Origin: Branchipolynoe longqiensis | Lineage: Eukaryota; Annelida; Polychaeta; Phyllodocida; Polynoidae | Reading direction: 5' to 3' | Assembly (NCBI GenBank): GCA_030323885.1 | Contig: CM059194.1 | Span: forward strand, 7,153,686 to 7,217,685 | Length of the DNA stretch: 64,000 nucleotides | Shown: positions 43,441 through 54,448 of the stretch, one piece after another | How positions within the stretch are numbered: the stretch's first letter is position 1 | Layout: each line of letters starts with the position of its first letter | The notes under the pieces: model-generated | The model's database searches: none | The model's input: the letters and a program-made list of their open reading frames with translations, nothing else | Told to the model about the DNA's origin: nothing | Program-made: the position numbers and the translations under genes

Positions 43441-44338
43441 CTTGAGTGCGATGGCTGATTGGATAGAGCATTTGTTTTCCATTCAGCAGGATATAGCAGC
43501 AATTCAAACCAAAGGCTTAACAAATTGATACTTATTACTTTACCTTGGTGTTCCTCTGTGGTGGAGTGGTTAGAGTGTCTGACTTTTTTCTAGGTCGGAC
43601 TCCTAATCTGAAGTTGGATTTCCACTGCTGTGTAAAACTTACAGCCATCAATCAAAGGCCAGTTGCCTCCTCATTAACCTGTCTATGTGGTTGGAGTAAA
43701 AATCCCTTGATCGTAAAAGTGTAGGCTCGGGCTTTCTATCGACAAACTGTCTAATGGTGAAAACAAGTCTAGTCAGACTTATCCATAATAGGCAGTTTAA
43801 ATCTTCAAGAACCTGGTGCTCATCATTAATAGGATAGAGCCGAGACGGGTTGGGTCGGTGTTAGGATAATGTGGCTGAGTAGGGTATTGGGCCATGGTTC
43901 CATAAACACTGTAATCCACTTGTGTATCAACATAAAATCGCCATTAGTGCGTACTGTTACAAGTTGGTATTTTCTTGGTACTGTCGTGGAGATGGTGGAA
44001 ATAGGAAATATTGCACCTAGAGCAGGATTTCGAATTCACACTCTTCCCCCATTTCAGTAAGCTAGCGTTACCATTACACTACCCCCTGATGCAATCATGC
44101 AACCCACGCTTACCTGTCTATGTGGCTCCTTGTGTGAGAGGCCAGTGCAGACTACTAGTACTACACGAGAATATAAATCCCAAAACCAGCAAGCAATCAA
44201 TCAGTCAATCAACTGGAGGGTCTGGGACAACGAGGCAGCAGAACAATAAGTCATATATTAGGGGTGTTGACTGCTGTTATTTCCGTCCTAATATGACCTT
44301 AGATGTAGCCAGGAGGTAAAACTCCAACAACCAACCAA
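43441..44338 (+). mobile_element. Nested SINE cluster (SINE-A split by SINE-C; second SINE-C)
   Basis: A diverged SINE-A head and early body (GATGGCTGATTGGATAGAGC to ACTTTACCTTGGTG, 43449-43553) resumes at 43810 (GAACCTGGTGCTCATCATTA) and runs to about 43978. The gap holds a SINE-C-like element with GTGGTGGAGTGGTTAGAGTG and ACCTGTCTATGTGG (43555-43808). At 43990-44215 a further SINE-C ends in (AATC)n, and 44283-44338 is a SINE-A tail. The order of nesting gives relative ages: SINE-A first, SINE-C later. Confidence 0.65.
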
Positions 44339-44408
44339 GCTGTTATTTCCATCCATCAGGACACAGCAACTTACAGTATTTAGACCCTGACAAACACAAC
44401 ACACACTC

Positions 44409-44760
44409 ACCAGATGGGATGGCCGAATAAGTTGAGCGTCCGTCTCGCGTTTTATTAGAACATGGAATTTGAACCCATGTGTTTGAACCCTCGTCGAGTG
44501 AAACCAATGACTTAAAAATTGATACTTGTCATTTTCTAGCCAGTCGCTCGGCAATATTAGGATAGGGCAGGTCCTGGTATGGGCTCAGTGTCAGGATAAT
44601 GTGACGGTGCGGAATATCGGTGATGGTGATGGTGGCCTGGTCTCCCAGTGGGACAGCACTATAAAGTCAGCATGGGTGTGCACTGTCACAAGGCGATGGC
44701 CGGCTTGATATGACTTTAGATGTTGCTAGGACATAAAACTCCAACAATCAACCAACCAAC
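44409..44760 (+). mobile_element. SINE-B, full length
   Basis: Head ACCAGATGGGATGGCCGAAT with a duplicated box B region (TTTGAACCCATG then GTTTGAACCCTC); complete body and tail. Confidence 0.88.
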
Positions 44761-44906
44761 CTCTGGCAGTCGAGCCGACAATAGACTTTCTCCTCCCACT
44801 CCCCTGACTGCTAGTTGAGCCCACTTACTTTTACTGACCGCAGACCCAGAGACCCGCCCCCTTGTTGGGCTTGACGGATCTTACTCGCTGTCTCTCGATA
44901 AACATT

Positions 44907-44908
<2 letters not shown>

Positions 44909-44938
<30 letters not shown>
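44909..44938. repeat. (C)30 homopolymer
   Basis: Thirty consecutive C. Length is likely unreliable in the assembly. It separates the SINE-B copy from the 93-bp array. Confidence 0.9.
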
Positions 44939-44940
<2 letters not shown>

Positions 44941-44969
44941 ATCGGCTTCTGTCTCCTTTGCGAATCATG

Positions 44970-46530
44970 TTACTTTAATCCACCAGGTGGCAGCGTCTTA
45001 CATGATGTGCATCTTTGACGGACATTGCTTGCAGCATTATATTCATCATACTTACACTAGTGTTACTTTAATCCACCAGGTGGTAGCGCCTGACAGGATG
45101 TGCATCCTTGTCGGACATTGCTTGCAGCATATGTTCATCATACATACACTAGTGTTTACTTTTGGTCGTAATGCTTGCCATTGCCTTTGATTAGCGCGGA
45201 GGAGGACTCCCTCCACCCCCCCCCCCCGTTACGTCACTCCTCCACACCCCTGTCCTCCCCTTATAATGCGGCCCGCCGCTGCCTCTAGCCACTCCACCTC
45301 CTGCCTCCTCCAGCTGCACTCACATTATCCTCAATGGCATTGCATTACATGTACTTGACATTTTACCTACTCATTGTTCTGCCTGTGTTGCTCCTCATTT
45401 TACTCTGAATACAATGTTTTTCTCCACCCCCACCTCTGTTCCTCGTTCGTCGCGTATCAATCCACCAGGTGCCAGCACCTTACAGGATGTGCATCCTTGA
45501 CGGACATTGCTTGCTGCATTATATTCATCATACATACACTAGTGTTACTTTAATCCACCAGGTGGCAGCACCTTACAGGATGTGCATCCTTGACGGACAT
45601 TGCTTGCTGCATTATATTCATCATACTTACACTAGTGTTACTTTAATCCACTAGGTGGCAGCACCTTACAGGATGTGCATCTTTGACGGACATTGCTTGC
45701 TGCATTATGTTCATCATACTTACACTAGTGTTACTTTAATCCACCAGGTGGCAGCACCTTACAGATGTTGCCATCCTTTGACGACACTGCTTGCTGCATT
45801 ATAATTCCACATACTTACACTAGTGTTACTTTAATCCACTAGGTGGCAGCGCCTTACAGGATGTGCATCCTTGACGGACATTGCTTGCTGCATTATGTTC
45901 ATCATACTTACACTAGTGTTACTTTAATCCACCAGGTGGCAGTGCCTTACAGGATGTGCATCCTTGACGGGCATTGCTTGCTGCATTATATTCATCATAC
46001 GTACACTAGTGTTACTTTAATCCACCAGGTGGCAGCGCCTTACAGGATGTGCATCTTTGGCAGACATTGCTTGCTGCATTATGTTCATCATACTTACACT
46101 AGTGTTACTTTAATCCACCAGGTGGCAGCGCCTTACAGGATGTGCATCCTTGACCGGCATTGCTTACTGCATTATATTCATCATACTTACACTAGTGTTA
46201 CTTTAATCCACCAGGTGACAGCGCCTTACAGGATGTGCATCCTTGACGGACATTGCTTGCTGCATTATATTCATCATACTTACACTAGTGTTACTTTTAA
46301 CTCCAACTAGGTGCACGCCTTACATGACGTGCATCTTTGGCAGACATTGCTTGCTGCATTATGTTCATCATACTTACACTAGTGTTACGTTAATCCACTA
46401 GGTGGCAGCGCCTTACAGGATGTGCATCCTTGACGGGCATTGCTTGCTGCATTATCAATAGTTCATCCCACTTACACTAGTGTTACTTTAATTCACCAGG
46501 TGTCAGAGCCTTACAGGATGTGCATCCTGA
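44970..46530. repeat. 93-bp tandem repeat carrying a CTCF-like motif per unit
   Basis: About 14 units in two blocks (44970-45165 and 45455-46530) separated by 290 bp of unrelated GC-rich sequence. Each unit begins TTAATCCACCAGGTGGCAGC and continues GCCTTACAGGATGTGCATCC, GACGGACATTGCTTGCTGCA, CATACTTACACTAGTGTTAC. CCACCAGGTGGCAGCGCC fits the CTCF core (CCA..AGGTGGC). 93 = 3 x 31, so a 31-residue repeated frame stays open; I treat it as non-coding. Units at 45760-45800 and 46290-46320 have clusters of small indels. Confidence 0.92.
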
Positions 46531-46916
46531 CATACGCGGGTGCAATACCCGTAGTTCCTTATGGGTTTTGTTGTTGTTATTTTGTGGTAAATGATGGGTG
46601 GAAGCGGAGGAGGCAGAGGGCCGGAGGTGTCAGGGAGGGGTGGGCGGGGGGCGGGGGGCCCCGCCCACCTGTCCAGTGTCGACCTTCGCACTTAGTTCCT
46701 GCTGCCACGCCCCCCACCGGGCTGGGAGGCCAGGAGGGAGTGGGGGGTCTCAACATGGGTCGGGGGTGGTACTATGCAATAACAGAGTGGTACACTGGAC
46801 CTCACGCTAGAGACAGCAGAGGAGTAACACAGTTACATCTGGGTCACCTACATTGCTTCACCGATGGTGGTTCCTAGTGCAGGTCTGTGAAACTAGTACC
46901 TCAGCACAAGTGTAAA
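46531..46916. other. Spacer, GC-rich in the middle
   Basis: 46590-46760 is rich in GGGCGGGGGGCGG and CCCGCCCACC words. No gene recognised; the plus-strand frame starting in the array runs into it but has no domain. Confidence 0.4.
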
Positions 46917-47168
46917 ACAATAAATAAATTGATGCTTGTCACTTCCTAGCCAGGCGTGCAGCATTATTAGGATAGGGAAAGGACTGGTTGGCTTAGTGTC
47001 AGGATAATGTGACTGAGTGGGGTATCAGGTCATTGTGCTGGTGGCCTGGTCTCCCCAGTAAGGGAGGACTATAAAGTTCGCCATGCTGTGGACTGTTACA
47101 AGTCGGTACCCGTCTTGACATGACCTTAGATGTTGCCAGGACGTAAAATAACAAACAACCAACCAACA
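46917..47168 (+). mobile_element. SINE-A, headless
   Basis: Same start as the copy at 14885 (AAACAATAAATAAATTGAT, then TGTCACTTCCTAGCCAGG), full 3' part and (AACC)n tail. Confidence 0.87.
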
Positions 47169-47704
47169 ACCTAAAGGGGGGAGGGCGAGGAGGGTAGGGG
47201 TGTTCAAAGTATGGTAATATAGACGAGATCAAGGTTCCGAGTGCGCATGCGCTGAAAACGGTGTTGGGAGCAAAGCAAAGGCGTACGGCAATTGAGTTTG
47301 CCAATAACGAAGGGCAATACTGCCATTTTAAATTCAAAATTAATAGAAAATACATACAATTGGGCACAAATTGACGAAGGATGCAATATAATAATAGAAT
47401 GAATATGTTTAAACACGCCTCTCCTAATTAAGCATTTGAGATAAGAAACATACAATTTCAGTCCACTTTTAAACCAGGCTGATGTTTACATCACCATTGA
47501 TTAGCCCAGAAGTAAATCTTGTTCTAAATATTAAAATGGCAATGTGTCAACAAAAACTTGTTTCAAGAAATATATAACCAATATCTGATTAACCCTACTC
47601 ATTTTCTATTTCTACATATGTCATTAACCATAGGATATGAATAAAAACGAATAAAATAAGTAAAACTGACTCTGGGTATGGCTCTAACACTAGTCTGAGT
47701 GCCC
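47169..47704. other. Spacer with an isolated NRF1-type word
   Basis: TGCGCATGCGC at 47242-47252. Otherwise AT-rich, no gene recognised. Confidence 0.4.
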
Positions 47705-48006
47705 TGGGCCGCGTTCAGGCTCCGTCTCGGAGGCGCCTCGGCGACGGGCATGACGTCACGCCAGTCTGAACGACAACAGTAGTTGGTCGCCTCGGAAATG
47801 GCTGCCCCCATAGGCGGCGGCCATTACAATGACAAGCTGCGCTGTGATAGGCCTGAAATCCACTGGACACGGTGGCCATTTCGAGGCGCTTTTTTTGTCT
47901 CCACATTGAAAAGGAGGCGTCGCCGAACCACCCTGAACGAAATAGAGCAAAACAACGCCGCACGTCGCCCCGCGACGTCTCCGCGACAGTACCCTGATCG
48001 CGCCCA
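47705..48006. mobile_element. 302-bp GC-rich MITE with imperfect inverted ends
   Basis: Left TGGGCCGCGTTCAGGCTCCG pairs with the reverse complement of the right, TGGGCGCGATCAGGGTACTG, and the similarity continues for about 45 bases (CGGAGGCGCCTCGGCGACG against CGGAGACGTCGCGGGGCGACG). A second pair of inner inverted words (CGTTCAGACTGGCG / CGTTCAGGGTGG) lies inside. No target duplication is clear, so the superfamily is open. Arg-rich frames inside are artefacts of the CG-rich sequence. Confidence 0.68.
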
Positions 48007-48525
48007 GATTTGTCTAAATCTAAATGCACATGGCATAAGAAGTGGTGCTGATTATATTGATGAAATGCAATGCGGAATAAAAGATTAATAGCTTAAATTT
48101 ATTATATACATTTTTTTTAGTTAGTGTTTGTAGTTTCAAACAAGAGCTGAGATGAGCTGAAACTAGCACATTTCATTACGCACCCGGTGTATTATATGTG
48201 CCATGTGCTTTGCGCGGGATTGTTTTGCTCTGACACATCCCACAATGCACCACGCAGCTGGAACGGTGATGTAGTCTATTCCCCAAACACTGTTGACTTT
48301 GCAGCGAGGTTGTTGCTGTGGGCCGTTGTCATGGTAACGTGGTTTTAACCGGTGAAGCGTGTTTTGTATGTGGCGCCCAGTCCGTCCACAGTATGCGGTC
48401 ACGTGGTTTATCGGGACGCAGGGTCCCCACGTGGGGCGTTCCGTGCGGACCTGTTGACACCGTTACAACGAGAATGCAAATAGGCGTCTAGGAATCTTGG
48501 ACAGAAATCATCCGGGAACAGGATT
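48007..48525. other. Spacer, CpG-containing, no gene
   Basis: 48170-48480 is fairly CpG-rich with CATCCCACAATGCACCACG and TCACGTGGTTTATCG words; no frame, splice pair or family supports a gene. Confidence 0.4.
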
Positions 48526-48587
48526 GTTTTGGTTGTTTGTTGGAGTTTGATGTCTTAGCAACATCTAATGTCATAATAGGACGGACG
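48526..48587 (-). mobile_element. SINE-A tail fragment
   Basis: Minus strand tail only: TTGGAGTTTGATGTCTTAGC, AACATCTAATGTCATAATAG. It stops where a plus-strand head begins. Confidence 0.75.
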
Positions 48588-48780
48588 CACTGGGCGCGGT
48601 GGCCAAATAGAGAGCGTTGGCCTCGCGTATGGGAGGTTCCCGGTCGAGTCAAACCAATGGCGTAAAAGTTTATACTTGTCGTTTCCTAGCCTGGCAATGG
48701 CAATGGCAATGGCAATGGCAATGGCAATGGCAATGGCAATGGCAATGATTGGCAATGACTGACAATGATTTTGATTGACA
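48588..48780 (+). mobile_element. SINE-A head plus (GGCAAT)n expansion
   Basis: Head GGGCGCGGTGGCCAAATAGA and early body to TTTCCTAGCCTGGC; then the SINE ends in about nine GGCAAT units (48691-48745) and imperfect variants. The expansion starts in the CTGGC word of the SINE. Confidence 0.8.
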
Positions 48781-48938
48781 ATGATTATAATTTTACTCTG
48801 TCGACCCCTCACAGGGTATGAGAGCAACAATATAACATCATGTAGAGTAAATCAAATAGTGACTCAAAATAGCACGTTCATGCAAGTAATGTTCAAGGAT
48901 TAGTTTTACAAATATACATATCAATATATATCATATCT

Positions 48939-49290
48939 TAAAGTTGTATAGTCTGATGGGTTTGAGTTTCTCTCATTTTCTGAGATAAGCATATTAGGTT
49001 TTTCATTATAATCTACCTTACTTTAGTTTCAAGTAACTTTTATTTTAAATTGCTAACTTTTGAGATATTTGAAATGGAAACCTGCTAAATTAATTTTGGC
49101 ATGCTTGCCAAAACTCTATCACCATAGGCTTCTGAGTAACCGGTTGTATTAATTGACCCAGTATCCCCTTATATGTGATGACAAATGTTTAATAAGTGCA
49201 TCAGTATCTAAGGTAGATATGTAGAATCAAATCTAGATAATTATTTTGGTTTTGAAAATGTTATGTTTTCATCGGACTATGCAGCTTTCA
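48939..49290 (+). mobile_element. MITE-A, most complete copy (~350 bp)
   Basis: Ends are inverted: TTAAAGTTGTATAGTCTGAT on the left, AAAGCTGCATAGTCCGATGA as the reverse complement of the right. Interior landmarks in order: AATCTACCTTACTTTAGTTT, GGCATGCTTGCCAAAACTC, AATAAGTGCATCAGTATCTA, ATCAAATCTAGATAA. No coding capacity. Target duplication not determined. Confidence 0.8.
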
Positions 49291-49637
49291 CTAACCAAGG
49301 GGTTTTTCAGTGTTTTTTTTTTGTATGGCTGCCTCCAACTTGCACCACTACATATTACAAAACAAACCATTAGAAAACCACAATTTAAGCCACTCTGGTG
49401 CAGAAGTATAGCAAACACCCATATGCGTTTATAAGTTACGTGTAGTTTCACAAAATAGAAACATCACACTATTTGATAATAGTACATCAACAAGATTGCA
49501 CAATTCCTGGAAACATTAAAAATGGCACAGATTAACAACGACAAAAAAAGAGCAAAACTAAATACAATGAAGAAAAAAAAACAAAAAAAAACAACAACAA
49601 CAAAAAACACACAAACAAACAAGACAGAGATAGACTT

Positions 49638-49772
49638 CAGGGCCCGTATGCATGCCAAAACTGGTTTTGGCGGGGATTTCTAGGTTAGCGGCGAAAACTC
49701 AGTAGGCAAGGAGCGGTGTTGGCGCAAACACACCGAGTGTAAGCTAACACCGCATCATGCATACGGGCCCTG
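49638..49772. mobile_element. 135-bp MITE with perfect 17-bp inverted ends
   Basis: CAGGGCCCGTATGCATG at the left and its exact reverse complement at the right; CAGGG termini resemble hAT-type ends. Flanking 8-mers (ATAGACTT, CTGGTACT) do not match, so superfamily is unproven. It sits in what looks like the 3' UTR of the minus-strand LINE. Confidence 0.75.
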
Positions 49773-50355
49773 CTGGTACTTTGGCATACAAATAGAGGGG
49801 TTGGTGAATGCATGCTTTACTGATACTACTAGGCAATGTAGCAAAGACAAGCTAAATGCATACTATACAGAAGTCTGTAATGTTAGATATAAACAAATGA
49901 GATAATATGTAAACTATAACAAGGCGATTATTTCTTTTACAAATTTAGCAAGCTTGGACAATTGTTTTGGGTTTTTACTGTTAAGCAAATATGACATTTT
50001 TAGAACATTTGGTCTTGTGTAATAGTACCTTTTTACATATTTGGTTCTTAGTTTGTTCAGTGCTGGACAGACCATAGCATGATGAAATTCATCGCCTTGC
50101 TCGTAAGGTCACACAAAGTAGGCCTACATGGTGATGGGGCGTTATCTACTAAATACCTATTTACAGCAGCTGGCAGTCTCTGGTTACCACATCTGAACGT
50201 ACATAAATTAAGTCTATCTACAAAATCCAGTTCTACTTAAAGGTTTTCCAGACATAAGTCATGTTTGAATAGTCTATAATTAATACAAAGTCGATTTATA
50301 TCTACTTCAGCACTCCAAATTTGAGTAGCAATATCCTTTAGCCTCAAATCTATGC
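49773..50355 (-). mobile_element. LINE 3' end with C-terminal domain
   Basis: Minus strand, 5' to 3': RLKDIATQIWSAEVDINRLC, a stop, ELDFVDRLNLCTFRCGNQRL, PAAVNRYLVDNAPSPC, then after a frameshift GDEFHHAMVCPALNKLRTKY, VKRYYYTRPNVLKMSYLLNS, PKQLSKLAKFVKEIIALL and a stop at 49914-49916. The order RFRCGNQRLP ... C..C..GDEFH...C is the C-terminal cysteine-containing region that follows RT in many non-LTR elements. About 140 bp of 3' UTR follow, up to the MITE. One in-frame stop and one frameshift; RT core absent. Confidence 0.8.
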
Positions 50356-50965
50356 TAATGCGCTTGGCATTAATAGGATAGGGTAAGGAATGGTTAGCTC
50401 AGTGTCAGGATAATGTGACTGAGTGGGATATCAGGTTGTGGTGGCAGTGGCCTGATTTCCTAGTGGGGCAGCACTATAAAGTCGCCATGAGTGTGCGCTG
50501 TCACAAGTCGGTACTTGTCCTGATACAACCTTAGATGTTGCCAGGACGTAAAACAACAACCAACCAATCAGGACGGACAGTGACTTGTGAAAATGCGCAC
50601 TCATGGCGATTTTTATTATAGGTGCTGTCTCCGTAAGAAGACAAAACCGTCGGCACCATAACCCAATATCCCACTCAGTCATATTATCCTGATTTGTTGC
50701 TACCTAGCCTGGCACTCGGTATCACTAGGCTAGAACAATGACTAGTTCTCCCAGTATCATGACGATGTAACCAAGTTTGATATCGGGTCATGATGCCTAA
50801 TGGGGCAGCACTATACATTCCCCATAAGTGCGGGCTCTTCACAAGTTGGTACCTGTTCTGATATGACCATAGATATTGCTAGGCCATGAAACCCAAGCAC
50901 ATACAAATCACCTGATATGACCTTAAAAGATGCCAGGTGGTACAACCCCGATTAACCCAACCCAA
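50356..50965. mobile_element. Cluster of four partial SINE-A copies
   Basis: 50356-50567 plus strand, headless (GCGCTTGGCATTAATAGGAT to tail). 50568-50693 minus strand, body piece. 50694-50902 plus strand, headless and diverged (GTTGCTACCTAGCCTGGCAC). 50914-50965 a plus-strand tail (TGATATGACCTTAAAAGATG). Repeated insertion next to existing SINE tails. Confidence 0.75.
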
Positions 50966-50974
50966 TCTGTGAGT

Positions 50975-51230
50975 ATGAGTAGTATATGACTAATAATAAA
51001 CTGATAATAAACAGAGCCAAAAACAGATCATATGAGAGGAGTCCCGAGTACATGAAGGCAAGGGAATGGAATACACTGGGAGTAGAAGAAAGAAGTACAG
51101 GGACAATAGAAACATATAAAACATTAATCAACAGAGAGCTAAATGCACTGCTAGACTAATGACAACAAATAAAGTTAATTAAAAAAGAAAAAGAAAGATA
51201 GATAAATAAATAAATAAATAGAAAATACAC
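50975..51230 (+). mobile_element. LINE extreme 3' end with A-rich tail
   Basis: Frame reads NRAKNRSYERSPEYMKAREW, NTLGVEERSTGTIETYKTLI, NRELNALLD then TAG (51157-51159). W-N-L plus a basic helix and stop is the usual end of a LINE ORF2. It is followed by AATAAAG and (GATAAATA)n. Only about 60 codons are left. Confidence 0.7.
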
Positions 51231-52127
51231 TGATAATTCAAGCAAAGTTTTAGAGGGTGGTATGATACATACAAAAGGTAAACTTTAAACTTAAAATCAA
51301 AACCTAATGACCACTAACACAGCAAGGTGAAGACATTCAGAGAAATTAACTATTGGTAACCAAACAATTATCCGATTGTAGAACAAACAAACTCACAGGT
51401 TTGGGGGATGTGGGAGAATGCTTACAAACAGAGAAAGAATGCATGCAGTAGTTAGCTACACAACTGAAAGGGGAGTTACAAGACTATTACTGTCTAGCGG
51501 TGAAAACAAGTCATTAGACTTAACCGTTATGGGCAGCATAAATACACCCATCACAAAAAAAAAGGATTAAAATGTTGAGCCTTGCCCAATGCGGCCCCCT
51601 GGTGGGATTTTGCCTGGTGTGGCTATTGTCCACTTGGTGGCAGCACTGCCTAGTACAAGAGTGGTGTCAGGCCATGAACTAGTCCTCCTTCAACGTGGAC
51701 AAACACTACTAACAACGCATGTTTATGTTTGATTACAATCTCACCAGTATGTTGTGCGTATAGTTTATTTTGAATACCTTTTCCTTTCTGTTGTTTTGTT
51801 TCTATTTGATTTAAAGGACCTTTTCCATTATGTTTTGTTTATATTTGATTTAGAAGACATTTGTCATTATCTTGTGTTGTTTATATTTCATTTAGGAGAC
51901 CTTTCCCATTTTGTTGTCTGTATTCGATTTAAAAGACCTTTTCTATTAGGTTGTGAATGTTCGAAACATGTTACTAACATCTCTTGTTGGCTGTTAGCCC
52001 TGTGTTTGTGTCGTTTTAATTTGGAAACACTGTATGTTGACCTAGTTATTGATCGTCCTTAAAATTTATATTTTTCAGGTGAGTTCCCATGTTCCTGACG
52101 TTGTGCCAGTAATTGAACTGCTCTCGG
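51231..52127. other. Spacer with CTCF-like words and a 40-bp degenerate repeat
   Basis: 51400-51540 resembles 32955-33150 in reverse. CTCF-like words lie at 51592-51606 (CGGCCCCCTGGTGGG, reverse) and 51630-51648 (CCACTTGGTGGCAGCACTG, forward). 51775-51950 has four copies of a T-rich unit with ATTTGATTTAAAGGACCTTT at 37-42 bp spacing. Confidence 0.5.
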
Positions 52128-52186
52128 TTGGTTTGTTGTTGGAGTTTTATGTCCTGGCAACATCTAAGGTCACACCAGGACAGGTG
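52128..52186 (-). mobile_element. SINE-A tail fragment
   Basis: TTGTTGGAGTTTTATGTCCT and GGCAACATCTAAGGTCACAC only. Confidence 0.75.
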
Positions 52187-52623
52187 CTCTCGGTAATGTA
52201 AGGCGGACACTACACGATTGTGTGACTTGACTCCCGGTATTAAGTGAGCGCAAATGTTGTAAAAACATGCGAGTTGTAAAAACCAGTAACTACATGCAAG
52301 ATCGGCTTTACGCCAATTGGACCAACTGCTCCCAATCGGGTCCCGCACCCAAGTAGGCCCCACGCTAGGGTAATCTACTCTCGTCTTGTCAACCATTTCA
52401 CTAAAACAGACCTTGGCTGTGAATCCCGGGACCCCTGCCACAAAATGTTCCCAATTTCCTCAGGTCCATTATTGAATTTCATCTAAAATTTAGACAGAAA
52501 TGACAAAAGCACAACACATGTTTTCATGAAATCAAAATTGCAGAACACTTTCTACTAAGTTTTCGACGTGAATATGGCCTTTGCTGTTGTCATAGCATTT
52601 GACTGGTATCAGAAGGGTTTTTG
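52187..52623. other. Spacer, no gene recognised
   Basis: Unique-looking. 52555-52600 contains GTGAATATGGCCTTTGCTGT, a piece of the (ATCA)-tailed family. The minus-strand frame over 52046-52441 has no known domain. Confidence 0.4.
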
Positions 52624-52954
52624 TTTGTTGTTGTTGTTTTACGTCCTAGCAACATCTACGGTCATATAAGGACGGGTACCAACTTGTGACAGTGTGCACT
52701 CATGGTGACTTTACAGTGCTGTCCCACTGGGAAACCAGACCGCCGGCACCATGACCTGGTATCCCACTCAGTCACATTATCCTGACACTGAGGCAACCAG
52801 TCCTTTCCCTGTCCTAATAATGCCGAGCGCCTGGCTAGGAAGCGACAGGTATCAATTTTTAAGTCATTGGTTTGACTCGACCAGGGTTCGAACCCACGAT
52901 CTACCAGCACAGGAGACAGACGCTCTAACTCATTCGGCCATCCCTTCTGGTCAT
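52624..52954 (-). mobile_element. SINE-B, full length
   Basis: Minus strand, near-complete; head ACCAGAAGGGATGGCCGAAT, box B GGGTTCGAACCC. Confidence 0.9.
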
Positions 52955-53274
52955 AGAGAGCTGTTCAAATGTGAGCACACTTCATGATTCTAAGCGGTGT
53001 ATTGTGTAACATATGCTAGGCGTTTGATCAAATGGACTTAAATTGTTCTATTTCTGGACACTGGTGCACAAGTACAGAACTTACAGAGCTTATTAATGCA
53101 CCTATAAGGCTGGTTGGCAATCTGCATACTTCTAGCTGTGTGTATAAATCATTAAACAGGCTTTAACAACGTAGTGCCGCCGGTTTTGGTCAGGTGGCGC
53201 CACGTGACCTAACGGACGCTAAGCTCTGACTGAAAGGAATGGCGCGGTGGTGTCTCCAGTGTAGAGAATAGAGT

Positions 53275-53815
53275 ATGGTGTGTGTGTTGGGGGGGGGGGG
53301 GGTCTGTGGGTGGGTGGGTGTTGGTGATTGTATCTGTGCCTGTGGGTTTGTGTCTACATGTATATCTGTCCGCCTGTTTGAGTAGCCGTGTGTGTGTGTG
53401 CATCTATATTTGTGTATGCATCTGTATAAGGGTGTGTCTTGTGTGTGAATTTGTGTATGTGTGCATATGTATGTGTGTGTGTTTGTGCATGTTTGTGTAT
53501 GTTTATGCGTGTGTTTTTATGTATGTGCATTTGAGTGTCGGCCGACGTATGTGCACCTGTATGTGCCTGTATATGTATGTTCGTGTGTACCTGTGAGTGT
53601 TGCTGTTTGTGTGCACATGTGTCTGTCTGTCTCAGTATATGTGTCTCTGTGTTTGTGTGTACCTCTGTGTGTGTGGGTACATGTGTGTGTGTTGGTGTGT
53701 TTCTGTGTGTGTTAGTGTGTCTGTATATGAATGTGTATGTTTGTGTGTACCTGTGTGTATATGTGTGTGTGTGTATGTGTGTGTGTGTGTTGGTGTGTTT
53801 CTGTGTGTGGAACTT
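53275..53815. repeat. (TG)-rich microsatellite
   Basis: TGTGTGTGTATGTGTG-type sequence with G run at 53289-53301. Cys/Val-rich open frames on the plus strand are composition artefacts. Confidence 0.93.
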
Positions 53816-54448
53816 CCCTCTGTGACTCGCTTAGTCTTCTTCAAGACTCATCCGGGAGGTGCTCGGGCATTGAACCCCATATCCAGCAATAATCGTTAAG
53901 TTGATACCAGATGTTGCTTGGACGTAAAACCCCGATCAATGAAAACCCCGATTGTTCCAGACAGTCTATTCATTGTCTAAGCAAAACAACTAGTCCGTTA
54001 TGACCAGGCCCCGATACAGATAGCTTGCCCATATACACAGGCCCCCATATGGACAGTTCTCCTATGTGCACAAGCTCCCATATGCAGAGACCACCATATG
54101 TACAGGCACAGGCCTCCCACATGCACTCATCCAAATGCATATGAGACTGTATTAAGACTGACTAATTTCACTTTCTTTGTCCACGTAAAGATTGACACAA
54201 AACAGCACAGAAACAGTTGCAACAAAAACACCAGACATTTGCTTCAAATCAATATGTATTCTATTGAGAGTATGAAACACTGTTTAACAAACAAAAATCA
54301 GGTTACCCTGAGAAAATATATATTTGCATCATTAACAGATAATATGTTGACCGTTACAATGGACAAAGTTTTCTTCCATATGAGTTAGTTATTCCTTTTT
54401 GAGCCAGTCTCATAATATGCACCCACCCCCTATATGCAGACACCCATA
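53816..54448. other. Spacer with degenerate CATATG words
   Basis: 54020-54120 and 54410-54450 contain repeated CCCATATGCAGAC-like words, also seen at 54770-54850, so the LINE fragment probably inserted into a CATATGCA-type array. 53900-53950 is a partial retroelement tail (GATGTTGCTTGGACGTAAAA). No gene. Confidence 0.5.

Noticed and set aside
45843..46310. 155-residue frame with a 31-residue repeat
   Set aside because: 93-bp tandem DNA repeat; the frame fails in several units and the DNA motif explains it.
47783..48088. 101-residue Arg-rich frame
   Set aside because: Falls on a GC-rich MITE with inverted ends.
53282..53899. Cys/Val-rich frames, up to 104 residues
   Set aside because: (TG)n microsatellite.
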